From Streptomyces sp. NRRL F-5122 (lineage in GTDB: Bacteria; Actinomycetota; Actinomycetes; Streptomycetales; Streptomycetaceae), in contig NZ_LMWH01000237.1 in the NCBI RefSeq assembly GCF_001507435.1, positions 27,691 to 91,690 of the forward strand: a stretch of DNA of 64,000 nucleotides, read 5' to 3'. The notes under the pieces are model-generated. The model did no database searches. It saw only the letters and a list, made by a program, of their open reading frames with translations, and had not been told where the DNA came from. Shown here one piece after another: positions 8,053-16,457 of the stretch. Positions within the stretch are counted from its first letter, which is position 1. Each line of letters opens with the position of its first letter. Both the position numbers and the translations under genes were made by a program.

Positions 8053-8724
8053 TCAGAACAGCCGCAGCTTGTCGTCCTCGATGCCCCGCAGCGCGTCGTA
8101 GTCCAGGACCGCGCAGCCGATGCCGCGGTCCGTGGCGAGCACACGGGCCTGCGGCTTGATCTCCTGGGCCGCGAAGATGCCGCGGACCGGGGCGAGATGG
8201 GGGTCCCGGTTCAGCAGTTCCAGGTAGCGGGTGAGCTGTTCCACACCGTCGATCTCGCCCCGCCGCTTGATCTCCACGGCGACGGTCCCGCCCTGGGCGT
8301 CCCGGCACAGGATGTCCACCGGCCCGATCGCCGTCATGTACTCGCGCCGGATGAGCGTGTAGCCGTCGCCGAGTGTCTCGATGCGGTCCGCGAGCAGCTC
8401 CTGCAGGTGTGCTTCCACACCGTCCTTGATCAGGCCCGGATCCACGCCCAGTTCGTGCGAGGAGTCGTGGAGGACCTCCTCCATCGTGATGATCAGTTTC
8501 TCGCCCGCCTTGTTGACGACGGTCCAGACGCCCGCCTCGTCGCCCTTGCCCTCCTTCAGGGTGCAGGGCGGCGACATCCAGTTGAGGGGCTTGTAGGCCC
8601 GGTCGTCCGCGTGGATGGAGACGCTGCCGTCCGCCTTCACGAGGATCAGACGGGGTGCGGCCGGAAGGTGAGCGGTGAGACGGCCCGCGTAGTCGACGGA
8701 ACACCGGGCAATGACGAGACGCAT
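8053..8724 (-). CDS. nucS: Endonuclease NucS (mismatch repair)
   Basis: 223 residues, the usual length. NucS/EndoMS is the non-canonical mismatch-repair nuclease of actinobacteria, which lack MutS/MutL; it cuts both strands at G:T, G:G and T:T mismatches. Start ATG gives [16 protein letters not shown], the conserved N-terminus. The N-terminal half is the DNA-binding/dimer domain (PLNWMSPP motif). The C-terminal half is a RecB-like nuclease with GPVDILCRD and VAVEIKRRG giving the D...ExK catalytic set. The protein ends KLRLF, the known sliding-clamp binding motif. Assignment is firm. Confidence 0.96.
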   Translation of the reverse strand: MRLVIARCSVDYAGRLTAHLPAAPRLILVKADGSVSIHADDRAYKPLNWMSPPCTLKEGKGDEAGVWTVVNKAGEKLIITMEEVLHDSSHELGVDPGLIKDGVEAHLQELLADRIETLGDGYTLIRREYMTAIGPVDILCRDAQGGTVAVEIKRRGEIDGVEQLTRYLELLNRDPHLAPVRGIFAAQEIKPQARVLATDRGIGCAVLDYDALRGIEDDKLRLF

Positions 8725-9142
8725 GGTCGTCAACGCTACTCGACGCCGTGGCCCCGGCGCGATTCGCCCTCGTGAGCCGCCGGCACCGTCCGCGCCGCCC
8801 GTCCGTTCCCCCGTGATCTCTCGGCCGTTTCCCGTGCGTTGCGTCGGGGTGGCACAGCCATGCCTCCGCGCCCGGCTCATGGGCCTCTCACACGGGCTTC
8901 GGGGGCTCCTGGGCGCGGTCCCGGGGGCCCCTCCCTTTCTTCCGGGATGCCCCTGTTCGTCAGTGGCTGGTTGTGTGCCTGGTGGGAGTTCGCGGTATGT
9001 GCATTCTCCTGGTGCCGTCACGGTCCGTTGCTTACCGTAGTAAACGGGAGGTCGCGCGGTGTGTACTCAGCGTGTTCGGCACCACGGGCCTCCCTTCCCT
9101 GTCCGTCAACCCCTGTTGTCTTGGGGTGCGAGAGGAGTACCC
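8725..9142. other. 418-nt gene-free region between divergent genes
   Basis: It separates nucS (minus) from the SCO5389-family gene (plus). No credible ORF: all frames lack ribosome sites and have poor composition. A small dyad CCGTT...AACGG (9025-9047) encloses TTAC-CGTA-GTAA and lies about 95 nt before the plus-strand start, so it may be an operator or promoter element. Nothing else seen. Confidence 0.45.
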
Positions 9143-9535
9143 ATGTCGCTCGACGTCTCACCGGCCCTACTCGAACAGGCCGAGCGAGGCGAGGTCGACG
9201 AAGCCGATTTCGTCGACTGCGTCCGGACCTCCCTGCCCTATGCGTGGGAGATGATCAGCTCCCTGGTGGCCCAGCTGAAGGTGGACGGCGGAGAGTTCGC
9301 CGACAACCAGACGCCCCCGCCGGACGAGCAGGCACGTGGACAGCTGCTGCGTGCGCTCGCGAGTGACGCGATACGCGGCGCCCTGCAGCGGCACTTCGGA
9401 GTGCGCCTGGCCTTCCAGAACTGCCACCGGGTGGCGGTGTTCCCGCTGGACTCCTCGGTGGACGACACACTGGCGCGCTTCACCTCGGTCCGCAATCAGC
9501 TCCTCAACCAGTCGCCGGAACTTCGCGACTGCTGA
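9143..9535 (+). CDS. SCO5389 family protein, unknown function
   Basis: 130 residues, cytosolic, mixed alpha/beta. Start ATG follows an AGAGGAG box. The sequence begins MSLDVSPALLEQAERGEVDEADFVDCVRTSLPYAWE and ends with a stretch VDDTLARFTSVRNQLLNQSPELRDC. I recognise it as the conserved Streptomyces protein known only by its S. coelicolor locus name. It is conserved beside nucS, with no enzymatic motif visible. The acidic residues and two near-terminal cysteines are its only notable features. The function is unknown. Confidence 0.8.
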   Translation: MSLDVSPALLEQAERGEVDEADFVDCVRTSLPYAWEMISSLVAQLKVDGGEFADNQTPPPDEQARGQLLRALASDAIRGALQRHFGVRLAFQNCHRVAVFPLDSSVDDTLARFTSVRNQLLNQSPELRDC

Positions 9536-9553
9536 CGCGCGCGAGGCCGCCAC

Positions 9554-9601
9554 GCTTGCCGCTCCGTACACGGGAGGTGCATCTGTACCGGAGCGGCAAG
9601 C
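9554..9601. terminator. Hairpin between convergent genes
   Basis: GCTTGCCGCTCC-GTACA pairs with TGTACCGGAGCGGCAAGC (one bulge) around a 13-nt loop. It lies between the convergent SCO5389-family and oxidoreductase genes. Confidence 0.8.
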
Positions 9602-9637
9602 TCCCGCCAGGCGGGATGACGGGCCCGGTCCGGCGGT

Positions 9638-10666
9638 TCACCGGAGCCGGGGGAGTACCTCGGCACCCAGCCTGCGCACGTTCTCCTCCGTTGCCGCGAG
9701 GTCGCCCGAGCCCTCGACGAGCAGGGCGAAGCGCGCGATGCCGGTTCGCTCCGCGGTCGCCGTCAGCCGGTCGACGCACAACCGCGGGGTGCCCACCGGA
9801 TGCAGCGCGCTCAGCAGTTCGGTGTAGGCCAGCGGGTCCCGCATCGAGCGGGCCCGGCCGTCCACCGTCACATGGGCGTCGAGCCCCTGTTTCAGCCAAC
9901 CCGGCATCGCCTTCGTCAGCGCCTCCACCGCGTCGGTGCGCCGGTCGGCGATCTGGCAGACGCCGGCCGAGACATGGCCCGCGCCGGCGATCACATCGCC
10001 GTCGACCCCGGCCGTGCGCGCGAACTGCCGCCACAGCGCGACCATTTCCGACTTCTCCTCGTCCCCGACGTGCATACCGAGCAGCATCGGCAGTCCCCGC
10101 TCGGCGGCCAGCCGTACGCTCGAGGGAGAGGTGCAGGCGACCACGACCTCGGGGCCCTGGGCCTCGCTGAGCGACTCCGACGGACGCGGGACCACGGGGA
10201 CCGCGCGGAAGCTGAATCGTTCACCCGTGGCGGCGACGGACGGTTCGCGCAGCCAGCGCACCAGCAGATCGAGTGATTCCGGGAACCCGGTCTCATAGGC
10301 CCCGAGGCCCGAGCCGAAGACCTCCAGGTCCACCCAGGGCCCGCCGCGCCCGACCCCGAGCGAGAGCCGTCCGCCCGAGACCACGTGCAGCAGCGCCGCC
10401 TGCTCGCCGAGCGCCACCGGGTGGGCGGTGGGCAGGACGCTCACCGCCGTGCCGACCCTGATCCGGCTGGTGCGGCCCAGGAGGTGGGCCGCCAGTGTGA
10501 TCGCCGACGGGCAGGTCCCGTAGGGCACGAAGTGGTGCTCGGCCAGCCACACCGTGTCCAGGCCCGCTTCCTCGGCGGCCTCGGCCGACCGCACCGCGCG
10601 GTGCAGCGCCTCCCCCTGGCCCTGTCCCGGAAACTGGGCGGCCAGTACAAAACTTCCTACGCGCAT
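9638..10666 (-). CDS. LLM-class flavin-dependent oxidoreductase
   Basis: 342 residues, a bacterial luciferase-like TIM-barrel enzyme. Start ATG (MRVGSFVLAAQFPGQ) has an AGGAAG box; longer frames run into the divergent gene. Family landmarks are AEEAGLDTVWLAEHHF (residues ~28-43), RIRVGTAVSVLPTAHPVALGEQ, and the SGGRLSLGVGRGG phosphate-binding loop. Such enzymes use F420 or FMN; in Streptomyces many are F420-linked, but the cofactor cannot be fixed from sequence. The substrate is unknown. It is a single-gene unit facing away from the small zinc-ribbon-like gene with a 219-nt shared promoter region. Confidence 0.88.
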   Translation of the reverse strand: MRVGSFVLAAQFPGQGQGEALHRAVRSAEAAEEAGLDTVWLAEHHFVPYGTCPSAITLAAHLLGRTSRIRVGTAVSVLPTAHPVALGEQAALLHVVSGGRLSLGVGRGGPWVDLEVFGSGLGAYETGFPESLDLLVRWLREPSVAATGERFSFRAVPVVPRPSESLSEAQGPEVVVACTSPSSVRLAAERGLPMLLGMHVGDEEKSEMVALWRQFARTAGVDGDVIAGAGHVSAGVCQIADRRTDAVEALTKAMPGWLKQGLDAHVTVDGRARSMRDPLAYTELLSALHPVGTPRLCVDRLTATAERTGIARFALLVEGSGDLAATEENVRRLGAEVLPRLR

Positions 10667-10885
10667 CGCACTTCCTGCTTTCCTGGCTCCGACGCGGAGC
10701 TCCCCCGCCCGGCATAACTGCCTGACATGTGCCCAAGTCACGGCTGGACGGCAAGATTTGCGGATTGTCTGCAGAATGTGCTGTTGGGTGGGTTCCGTCG
10801 AAGACGGTGACGCACGCGTACCCCTTCTCGCGCCGCGTAGGCTGGACAGTGCCCGAGCCCCCGTACAGCCCCCGTGAGGTGTCCT

Positions 10886-11218
10886 GTGTCGCCGCGTCGC
10901 AACCGACCGAAGGGACCCGGCTCGTCCGGCGGGAACGGGGACGACGACGACAGGTCCCGCTACGGAGGCTGGCAGTCCACCGAGAGCTGGCAGGGCGAGG
11001 ACTGGAGCGTGCGCCATGTGGCGGGCGCCGGTGCCGAGGGCAAGACCTACCGCTGCCCGGGCTGCGACCAGATGATCCCCTCCGGCGTCCCGCACGTGGT
11101 GGCGTGGCCCCAGCACGCGGGCGTGGACGACCGCCGGCACTGGCACAAGGCCTGCTGGAACGCCAAGGACCGCCGCACCTCGCGGGTGCAGCGGTCCCGT
11201 AACGCGCCCAGACACTGA
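10886..11218 (+). CDS. Small zinc-ribbon-like protein, unknown function
   Basis: 110 residues. Start GTG sits 5 nt after GAGGTG; a GTG 12 nt earlier is less likely. The N-terminal third is disordered and Arg/Asp-rich (NRPKGPGSSGGNGDDDD). The rest has a possible metal site: YRCPGCDQMIPSG followed by HVVAW, HWHKACW, giving C-x2-C plus His and Cys ligands. The C-terminus is strongly basic. This set is conserved in actinobacteria, where it is often called an ATP/GTP-binding protein without evidence. It may bind nucleic acid; this is inference. Confidence 0.72.
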   Translation: MSPRRNRPKGPGSSGGNGDDDDRSRYGGWQSTESWQGEDWSVRHVAGAGAEGKTYRCPGCDQMIPSGVPHVVAWPQHAGVDDRRHWHKACWNAKDRRTSRVQRSRNAPRH

Positions 11219-11225
11219 GTCCGGG

Positions 11226-12089
11226 CTACACGTCCCGCTTCTCCAGCAGCACGAAGGCGCCCGCGAAGGCGACGGCCGTCACGCCGAGCGCGATCCACAG
11301 CGGGTCCCAGCCCGTCGGGCCCGAAGAGGTCAGCGAGTTGGAGTAGAAGACGCTGAGCTGGTTGGGGATCGAGTACTCCAGCAGCCCCGTGCGCACCTTC
11401 GAGAGCGACTCCGCGAACATGAAGAGCGCGATGACCAGCGGGGCGAGCAGCAGCCCGATCATGATCGTGATGGCGCCCGCGGAGTGACGGACGATCGACC
11501 CGATGACCAGCGAGAGCAGCCCGAGCAGGGCGATGAAGAGGGAGACGCCGACCGTTCCCTTGAACCACTCGCTGCCGGTGGGGACCCGGGCTCCGTGATT
11601 CTCCAGCATGGACGCCTGGGCGAGGGCGACGACGGAGGCCGCGACCAGGGTGACCACGAAGGCGACGAGGAAGAAGACGATCGCCTTCGCCGCCAGCACC
11701 CGCCCGCGGCTGGGGCACGCGGTCATGGTGGTGCGGATCATGCCGGTGCCGTACTCCGACGCGGTGGTCAGCACGCCGAGCGTTATCACGCACATGCTGC
11801 CGAGGAGCAGCCCGAAGAAGCCGAGGGCGAGCGGGCTCTCGCCCCCGAGGTCCGAGGAGGAGCTCGCGACCAGCGCGCCGGTGCCCAGGCCGATGCCGAT
11901 CACCAGCAGGACGAACACCCCGAGCGTCCACATCGTGGAGCGCACCGACCTGATCTTCGTCCACTCCGAGGCGATGGCGTGTCCGAGATGGGTGCGCACC
12001 ACCGGGATCGGCGAGGTGTAACCGGGGGTCCGGGAATCGGGCGTGGCCGGCCAGGCGGGCGGGGCCTGCGGGGGCTGGGGCGTGCTCAT
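11226..12089 (-). CDS. ABC exporter permease, ABC-2 type
   Basis: 287 residues. Start ATG overlaps the stop of the ATPase gene (ATGA), so the pair is translated together. A Pro-rich cytosolic N-terminus (~35 residues) leads to IASEWTKIRSVRSTMWTLG, the conserved entry of this permease family, then six hydrophobic segments (for example FVLLVIGIGLGTGALVA, LGFFGLLLGSMCVITLGVL, IVFFLVAFVVTLVAASVVAL). SEYGTGMIRTTMTACPSRGRVLAAK is the family coupling motif. It forms the membrane part of an exporter with the neighbouring ATPase. Substrate unknown. A paralogous pair lies immediately upstream at 13.5-15.3 kb. Confidence 0.88.
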   Translation of the reverse strand: MSTPQPPQAPPAWPATPDSRTPGYTSPIPVVRTHLGHAIASEWTKIRSVRSTMWTLGVFVLLVIGIGLGTGALVASSSSDLGGESPLALGFFGLLLGSMCVITLGVLTTASEYGTGMIRTTMTACPSRGRVLAAKAIVFFLVAFVVTLVAASVVALAQASMLENHGARVPTGSEWFKGTVGVSLFIALLGLLSLVIGSIVRHSAGAITIMIGLLLAPLVIALFMFAESLSKVRTGLLEYSIPNQLSVFYSNSLTSSGPTGWDPLWIALGVTAVAFAGAFVLLEKRDV

Positions 12090-13330
12090 CGGGCGTCCTC
12101 GGGCTTGGTCAGGTCGGCGGCGGGAGCGGGGGAGGCGGGCGGCTGCGCGGGTGCGGCGGGCCCGGCCGGTGCCCGGTCCTCGGAGGCCGGCTGGGCGTAC
12201 GGGTTCGGGCCGCCCGCGCCAGGGGCGGCGGGGGCCGCAGGAGCGCCGTACGGGCCCGCGGGGACCTGCCCGGGCTGTCCCGGCATCACGAAGGGCTGCC
12301 CGCCCGGCTGGGGCGGCGGCGGGGCGTACCAGCCCGGCTGGCCCTGACCCGGCACCGGTATCGGCGGCTGGTAGCCCGGCGGCAGCGGCTGCATCAGCCC
12401 CGCCCGCTGGTCGATGGTGGAGCGGTAGTCGACCGCGCCCTGTGTCATCCGCATGTACGCCTCCTCCAGCGAGGCCTGGTGCGGAGACAGCTCCCACAGC
12501 CGTACGTCGGACGCGTGCGCGATGTCGCTGATGCGCGGCAGCGGCAGCCCGGTGACGCGCAGGGCGCCGTCCTGCTCGGGCAGCACGTGGCCGCCCGCCT
12601 CGGTGAGCGCCGAGGACAGCTTCTCCCGCTGCTGGGGCTCGGTGTCGGGGGTGCGGACACGCGCGAAGTCCGCGGAGTTGGCGGAGATGAAGTCCCGGAC
12701 GCTCATGTCCGCGAGCAGCTGACCGCGCCCGATCACGATCAAGTGATCGGCGGTGAGTGCCATTTCGCTCATGAGGTGGGAGGAGACGAAGACGGTGCGG
12801 CCCTCCGCCGCGAGCGACTTCATCAGATTGCGCACCCAGAGGATGCCCTCGGGGTCGAGACCGTTGACCGGCTCGTCGAAGAGCAGCACCTGGGGGTCGC
12901 CGAGCAGCGCGGCAGCGATGCCGAGCCGCTGGCCCATGCCGAGCGAGAAGCCCTTGGAACGCCTCCTGGCCACGTCCTGCAGGCCGACGACGCCGAGTAC
13001 CTCGTCGACCCGGCGGGCCGGGATCCCGGACAGCTGGGCGAGGCAGAGCAGGTGATTGCGGGCCGCCCGGCCGCCGTGCACGGCCTTGGCGTCGAGCAGG
13101 GCACCGACCTGGCGGGGGGCGTTGGGCAGCTTGCGGTACGGGAAGCCGCCGATCGTCACCTGCCCCGACGTGGGGTTGTCCAGGCCGAGGATCATCCGCA
13201 TGGTCGTCGACTTACCGGAGCCGTTGGGCCCGAGGAAGCCGGTGACGGTACCCGGTCGCACCTGGAAGGAAAGGTTGTACACGGCCGTCTTGTCGCCATA
13301 GCGCTTCGTCAGGCCGACTGCCTCGATCAT
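12086..13330 (-). CDS. ABC exporter ATP-binding protein with Pro/Gly-rich tail
   Basis: 414 residues from the ATG MIEAVGLTKRYG; a GTG three codons earlier is possible. The ATPase domain has Walker A GPNGSGKST (~36-44), signature SLGMGQR (~134), Walker B LLFDEPVNGLD and the H-loop in VFVSSHLMSEM. This is the DrrA/BcrA drug-and-lantibiotic-exporter type. After about residue 300 comes a ~110-residue low-complexity tail rich in Pro, Gly, Ala and Gln (PPGYQPPIP, PPPPQPGGQPF), absent from the paralogue at 14.3-15.3 kb. The tail could be a protein-interaction arm. Substrate unknown. Confidence 0.9.
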   Translation of the reverse strand: MIEAVGLTKRYGDKTAVYNLSFQVRPGTVTGFLGPNGSGKSTTMRMILGLDNPTSGQVTIGGFPYRKLPNAPRQVGALLDAKAVHGGRAARNHLLCLAQLSGIPARRVDEVLGVVGLQDVARRRSKGFSLGMGQRLGIAAALLGDPQVLLFDEPVNGLDPEGILWVRNLMKSLAAEGRTVFVSSHLMSEMALTADHLIVIGRGQLLADMSVRDFISANSADFARVRTPDTEPQQREKLSSALTEAGGHVLPEQDGALRVTGLPLPRISDIAHASDVRLWELSPHQASLEEAYMRMTQGAVDYRSTIDQRAGLMQPLPPGYQPPIPVPGQGQPGWYAPPPPQPGGQPFVMPGQPGQVPAGPYGAPAAPAAPGAGGPNPYAQPASEDRAPAGPAAPAQPPASPAPAADLTKPEDAR

Positions 13331-13437
13331 GCTCCGCACCCATCGAAAGGTTCAGGACGTCGGGGCGCCCAGACTGCCCCCGTAAGGCTTAGGAGGATAT
13401 CCGGGCGCTGACGGTTCCACTCAAGAGAATGTAAAAG

Positions 13438-13484
13438 CCCGCAGGTCACCGGCGTCAACGGGCCCTGACCGGACTCCCTGCGGG
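13438..13484 (-). terminator. Probable terminator of the second ABC operon
   Basis: CCCGCAGG pairs with CCTGCGGG, with further imperfect pairing inside (GGTCACCGG region). It lies just past the end of the second permease gene and before the first operon's promoter. Moderate stem quality. Confidence 0.5.
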
Positions 13485-13504
13485 TCCTGCCTGGTCAGGC
13501 GCGT

Positions 13505-14275
13505 TCAGGCGTCGCGCTGCTTGAGCAGGGCGTATCCCCCGATCAGGGCGGCCGCCACCCACAGGACCATGATCCCCAGGCCGCCCCAGGGACCGTAAGG
13601 TGTGTCGTCGGCCGCGCCGGGCACGACCTGGAGGATCCTGCTGCCGGCCTGGTCGGGCAGGAAACGGCCGATCTTCTTCGTTGCCGAGACGTTGCCCAGG
13701 ATGTTGGAGATCAGGAAGAAGAACGGCATCAGGACGCCGAGGGAGAGCATCGGCGAGCGCAGCATCGCGGCGATGCCCATCGAGAACATCGCGATCAGCG
13801 TCATGTAGAGCCCGCCGCCGACGACCGCGCGCAGTACGCCGGGGTCGCCGAGCCGTGCGCCGTGCGGTCCGAGGACCGCCTGTCCGAGGAAGAAGGCCAG
13901 GAAGCTGGTGGCCATGCCGACGACGAGGGCGAGCGCGGTCGCAACCGTGATCTTCCCGAACAGGAAGGTGGCGCGACGGGGGACCGCGGCGAGCGAGGTC
14001 CGGATCATGCCGGTGCTGTACTCGTTCGACACGACGAGCACCCCGAACACGATCATCGCGAGCTGGCCGAGACTCATTCCGGCGAAGCTGATGAAGGTGG
14101 GGTCGAGGGTGAGCCGGTCACGCGGGCTCATGCTGTCGAACTCCCGCCTGGTCAGGGCCGAGATCAGCATGCCGAGGGCCACGGTGACGACCAGCGCGGC
14201 GGACAGCGTCCACACCGTGGACGCCACCGACCGGATCTTGGTCCACTCGGACCTGATGACATGGGCCATCGCCAT
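13505..14275 (-). CDS. ABC exporter permease, ABC-2 type (paralogue)
   Basis: 256 residues, six predicted membrane segments. It shares with the permease at 11.2 kb the entry motif RSEWTKIRSVASTVWTLS and the coupling motif NEYSTGMIRTSLAAVPRRA, so the two are clear paralogues, but it lacks the Pro-rich N-terminus. The start ATG (MAMAHVIRS) is 3 nt after the ATPase stop. It forms a complete exporter with the ATPase encoded upstream. Substrate unknown. Confidence 0.88.
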   Translation of the reverse strand: MAMAHVIRSEWTKIRSVASTVWTLSAALVVTVALGMLISALTRREFDSMSPRDRLTLDPTFISFAGMSLGQLAMIVFGVLVVSNEYSTGMIRTSLAAVPRRATFLFGKITVATALALVVGMATSFLAFFLGQAVLGPHGARLGDPGVLRAVVGGGLYMTLIAMFSMGIAAMLRSPMLSLGVLMPFFFLISNILGNVSATKKIGRFLPDQAGSRILQVVPGAADDTPYGPWGGLGIMVLWVAAALIGGYALLKQRDA

Positions 14276-14278
14276 GGC

Positions 14279-15256
14279 TCAGGCTCCCTTCTTCCAGTCC
14301 GCGCCCCATTCCCCGCGCGGAACGGGCTGCGCCCAGGTGCCGCCGGGGGCTTCGGAGTGCGCGTGGTATTCCACCGACTGTGCCGTCAGCCGCATGAACG
14401 CCTCCTCCAAGGAGGCCTGTTGCAGGCTGAGCTCGTGCAGCACGATCTGGTGGCGGGCGGCCAGCTCGCCGATCGGTTCGGCCTTGCCGCCGTCCACCTC
14501 CAGTGCTCCGCCGCCGGTCTCGACGACGGTGATGCCCGCCTCGTGCAGCACGTCGAGCAGCCGTTCGCGCTGCGGGGAGCGGACACGGACGTACGACCTG
14601 GAGTTCTTCGCGATGAAGTCGGCCATGGAGGTGTCCGCGAGCAGCCGGCCCTGGCCGATGACCACAAGATGGTCCGCGGTGAGCGCCATCTCGCTCATGA
14701 GGTGGCTGGAGACGAACACGGTCCTGCCCTGCGCCGCGAGGGACTTCATCAGGGTGCGGATCCAGTGGATGCCCTCCGGGTCGAGCCCGTTGACCGGTTC
14801 GTCGAACATCAGGATCCGCGGGTCGCCGAGCAGGGCCGCGGCGATGCCGAGGCGCTGGCCCATGCCGAGCGAGAACCCCTTGGCCTTCTTCCGTGCGACG
14901 CCGGTCAGACCGACCGTGTCCAGGACCTCGTGGACACGGGCTGCGGGGATGCCGTTGCTCTGCGCCAGGCACAGCAGATGGTTGAAGGCGCTGCGGCCGC
15001 CGTGCACGGCCTTGGCGTCGAGAAGGGCGCCGATGTACCTGAGCGGGTCCTCGATCTGGTCGTAGCGCTTGCCGTCGATACGGACGTCACCGGAGGTGGG
15101 GTGGTCGAGCCCGAGCACCATGCGCATCGTGGTGGACTTGCCGGCCCCGTTCGGCCCGAGGAAACCGGTGACGACACCCGGTCTCACGGTGAAGGTGAGG
15201 TTGTTGACCGCCAGCTTCTCGTCGTACCGCTTGGTCAGCCCCTCGAGCTCGATCAT
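14279..15256 (-). CDS. ABC exporter ATP-binding protein (paralogue)
   Basis: 325 residues. Walker A GPNGAGKST, signature SLGMGQR, Walker B LMFDEPVNGLD and H-loop SSHLMSEM are all present; large stretches are identical to the ATPase at 12.1-13.3 kb (for example GALLDAKAVHGGR, LFDEPVNGLDPEGI). It lacks the long Pro/Gly tail. The C-terminal region after ~220 holds the LHELSLQQASLEEAFMRLT motif common to this exporter type. First gene of a two-gene operon with the permease. The adjacent operons look like a tandem duplication. Confidence 0.9.
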   Translation of the reverse strand: MIELEGLTKRYDEKLAVNNLTFTVRPGVVTGFLGPNGAGKSTTMRMVLGLDHPTSGDVRIDGKRYDQIEDPLRYIGALLDAKAVHGGRSAFNHLLCLAQSNGIPAARVHEVLDTVGLTGVARKKAKGFSLGMGQRLGIAAALLGDPRILMFDEPVNGLDPEGIHWIRTLMKSLAAQGRTVFVSSHLMSEMALTADHLVVIGQGRLLADTSMADFIAKNSRSYVRVRSPQRERLLDVLHEAGITVVETGGGALEVDGGKAEPIGELAARHQIVLHELSLQQASLEEAFMRLTAQSVEYHAHSEAPGGTWAQPVPRGEWGADWKKGA

Positions 15257-15273
15257 GCGGACACGCTAGAACG

Positions 15274-15315
15274 CCGAGAAGCCCCCCGCCACTGCAGTGG
15301 CGGAGGGCTTCTCGG
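15274..15315 (-). terminator. Terminator of filP
   Basis: A 21-bp hairpin with one mismatch and no real loop: CCGAGAAGCCCCCCGCCACTG then CAGTGGCGGAGGGCTTCTCGG. It lies 26 nt after the filP stop and just before the ABC ATPase start, so it should insulate the two. Confidence 0.88.
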
Positions 15316-15340
15316 ATGTTCGGATGCCGTACGCCCCGTG

Positions 15341-16276
15341 TTACCGGGACTGCTGCGCGGGGACTCCGCGGGAGATCGGCTCGTCCTCGGCCGGCGAGCC
15401 CGCGGCGGCGACAGCGGCGCCCGTGAGCGTCGCGAGCATCTCGCGGACGTTCGTGAGCTGGGCGTTGATGGAGTCGCGACGGTTCGTCAGCGCCGCCAGC
15501 TCGCGCTCGGATTCCGAGCGGATGCGGTCGGCCTTGGCGTTGGCGTCGGCCACGATGTCCTCGGCCTGACGCTGGGCCGTCTCCACCGTCTGGCGGGCAC
15601 GGCGCTCGGCGTCCGTGCGCAGCTTCTCGGCCTCCAGGCGGAGCTGCTCGGCACGGTGCTCGATCTCGGCGAGGCGCTTCTCGGCCTTGGCCTGGCGGGA
15701 GGCGAGGTCGCGCTCGGACTGCTCGCGCCGCTTGGCGAGGTTCGTCTCGAAGTCGGCGGCGGCCTGCGCGGCCTTGGCGCGGGTCTCCTCGAAGAGGGCG
15801 TCCGCCTCCTCGCGCTTGGACTGCGCGTCCTTCTGGGCGTCGGCGCGCAGCTGCGAGGCGTCGCTCTTGGCCTTCTCGACGATCCGGACGCCTTCGTCCT
15901 CGGCCTTGGACTTGCGCTCCGCGGCGAACGACTCCGCGTCGTTGCGCACCTGCTGAGCGGCCGACTCGGCCAGCTCGCGGTGCTGCTCGGCGGCGCGACG
16001 GGCCTCCTCGCGCAGGTCCTTGGCCTCTTCCTCGGCGAGGCGGAGGATCTTCTCGACGCGCGCGCCGAGACCCGCGTACGACGGCTCCGCGTCGGTGACG
16101 GCTGCCTGGGCGTTCTGCGTCTCGAGGTGGAGTTCCTCGATGCGCTTCTCCAGGGCGGTGATACGGCCGAGAGCACTGTCACGGTCGGAGACGAGCTTGG
16201 AGATCCGTTCGTCCACCTGAGCGCGGTCGTACCCACGCCGCACAAGCTCGAAGCCGTAGGGGGAAGTGTCGCTCAT
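15341..16276 (-). CDS. filP: FilP, intermediate-filament-like coiled-coil protein
   Basis: 311 residues, nearly all coiled coil. FilP forms cytoskeletal filaments near hyphal tips, gives mechanical strength, and interacts with DivIVA and Scy. The N-terminus (MSDTSPYGFELVRRGYDRAQVDERISKLVSDRD) is the DivIVA-like crossing segment. Then a long Ala/Glu/Arg/Lys rod runs to about residue 275 (EEARRAAEQHRELAESAA, AEKRLAEIEHRAEQLRLEAEKL), ending in a short tail EDEPISRGVPAQQSR. Length agrees with S. coelicolor FilP. It follows scy in the same direction with 181 nt between, so it probably has its own promoter. Older databases call it a cellulose-binding protein. Confidence 0.95.
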   Translation of the reverse strand: MSDTSPYGFELVRRGYDRAQVDERISKLVSDRDSALGRITALEKRIEELHLETQNAQAAVTDAEPSYAGLGARVEKILRLAEEEAKDLREEARRAAEQHRELAESAAQQVRNDAESFAAERKSKAEDEGVRIVEKAKSDASQLRADAQKDAQSKREEADALFEETRAKAAQAAADFETNLAKRREQSERDLASRQAKAEKRLAEIEHRAEQLRLEAEKLRTDAERRARQTVETAQRQAEDIVADANAKADRIRSESERELAALTNRRDSINAQLTNVREMLATLTGAAVAAAGSPAEDEPISRGVPAQQSR

Positions 16277-16457
16277 GGGGTTCCTGTCGAATGAGACCGG
16301 TGAGGTGATAGGGGAATCCTAGGGGTCAAAGCGGCGTGTCATCGAGCGGATGCGTGTTTGATCTGGAGAATGACCCTCCTTTTGGGTGGCTGGCTGTCCG
16401 AAGCCTTGCCAGAAGCTGTGTGAAACGTCACGGCGAGCACAGAATCCGCTCTCCTGA

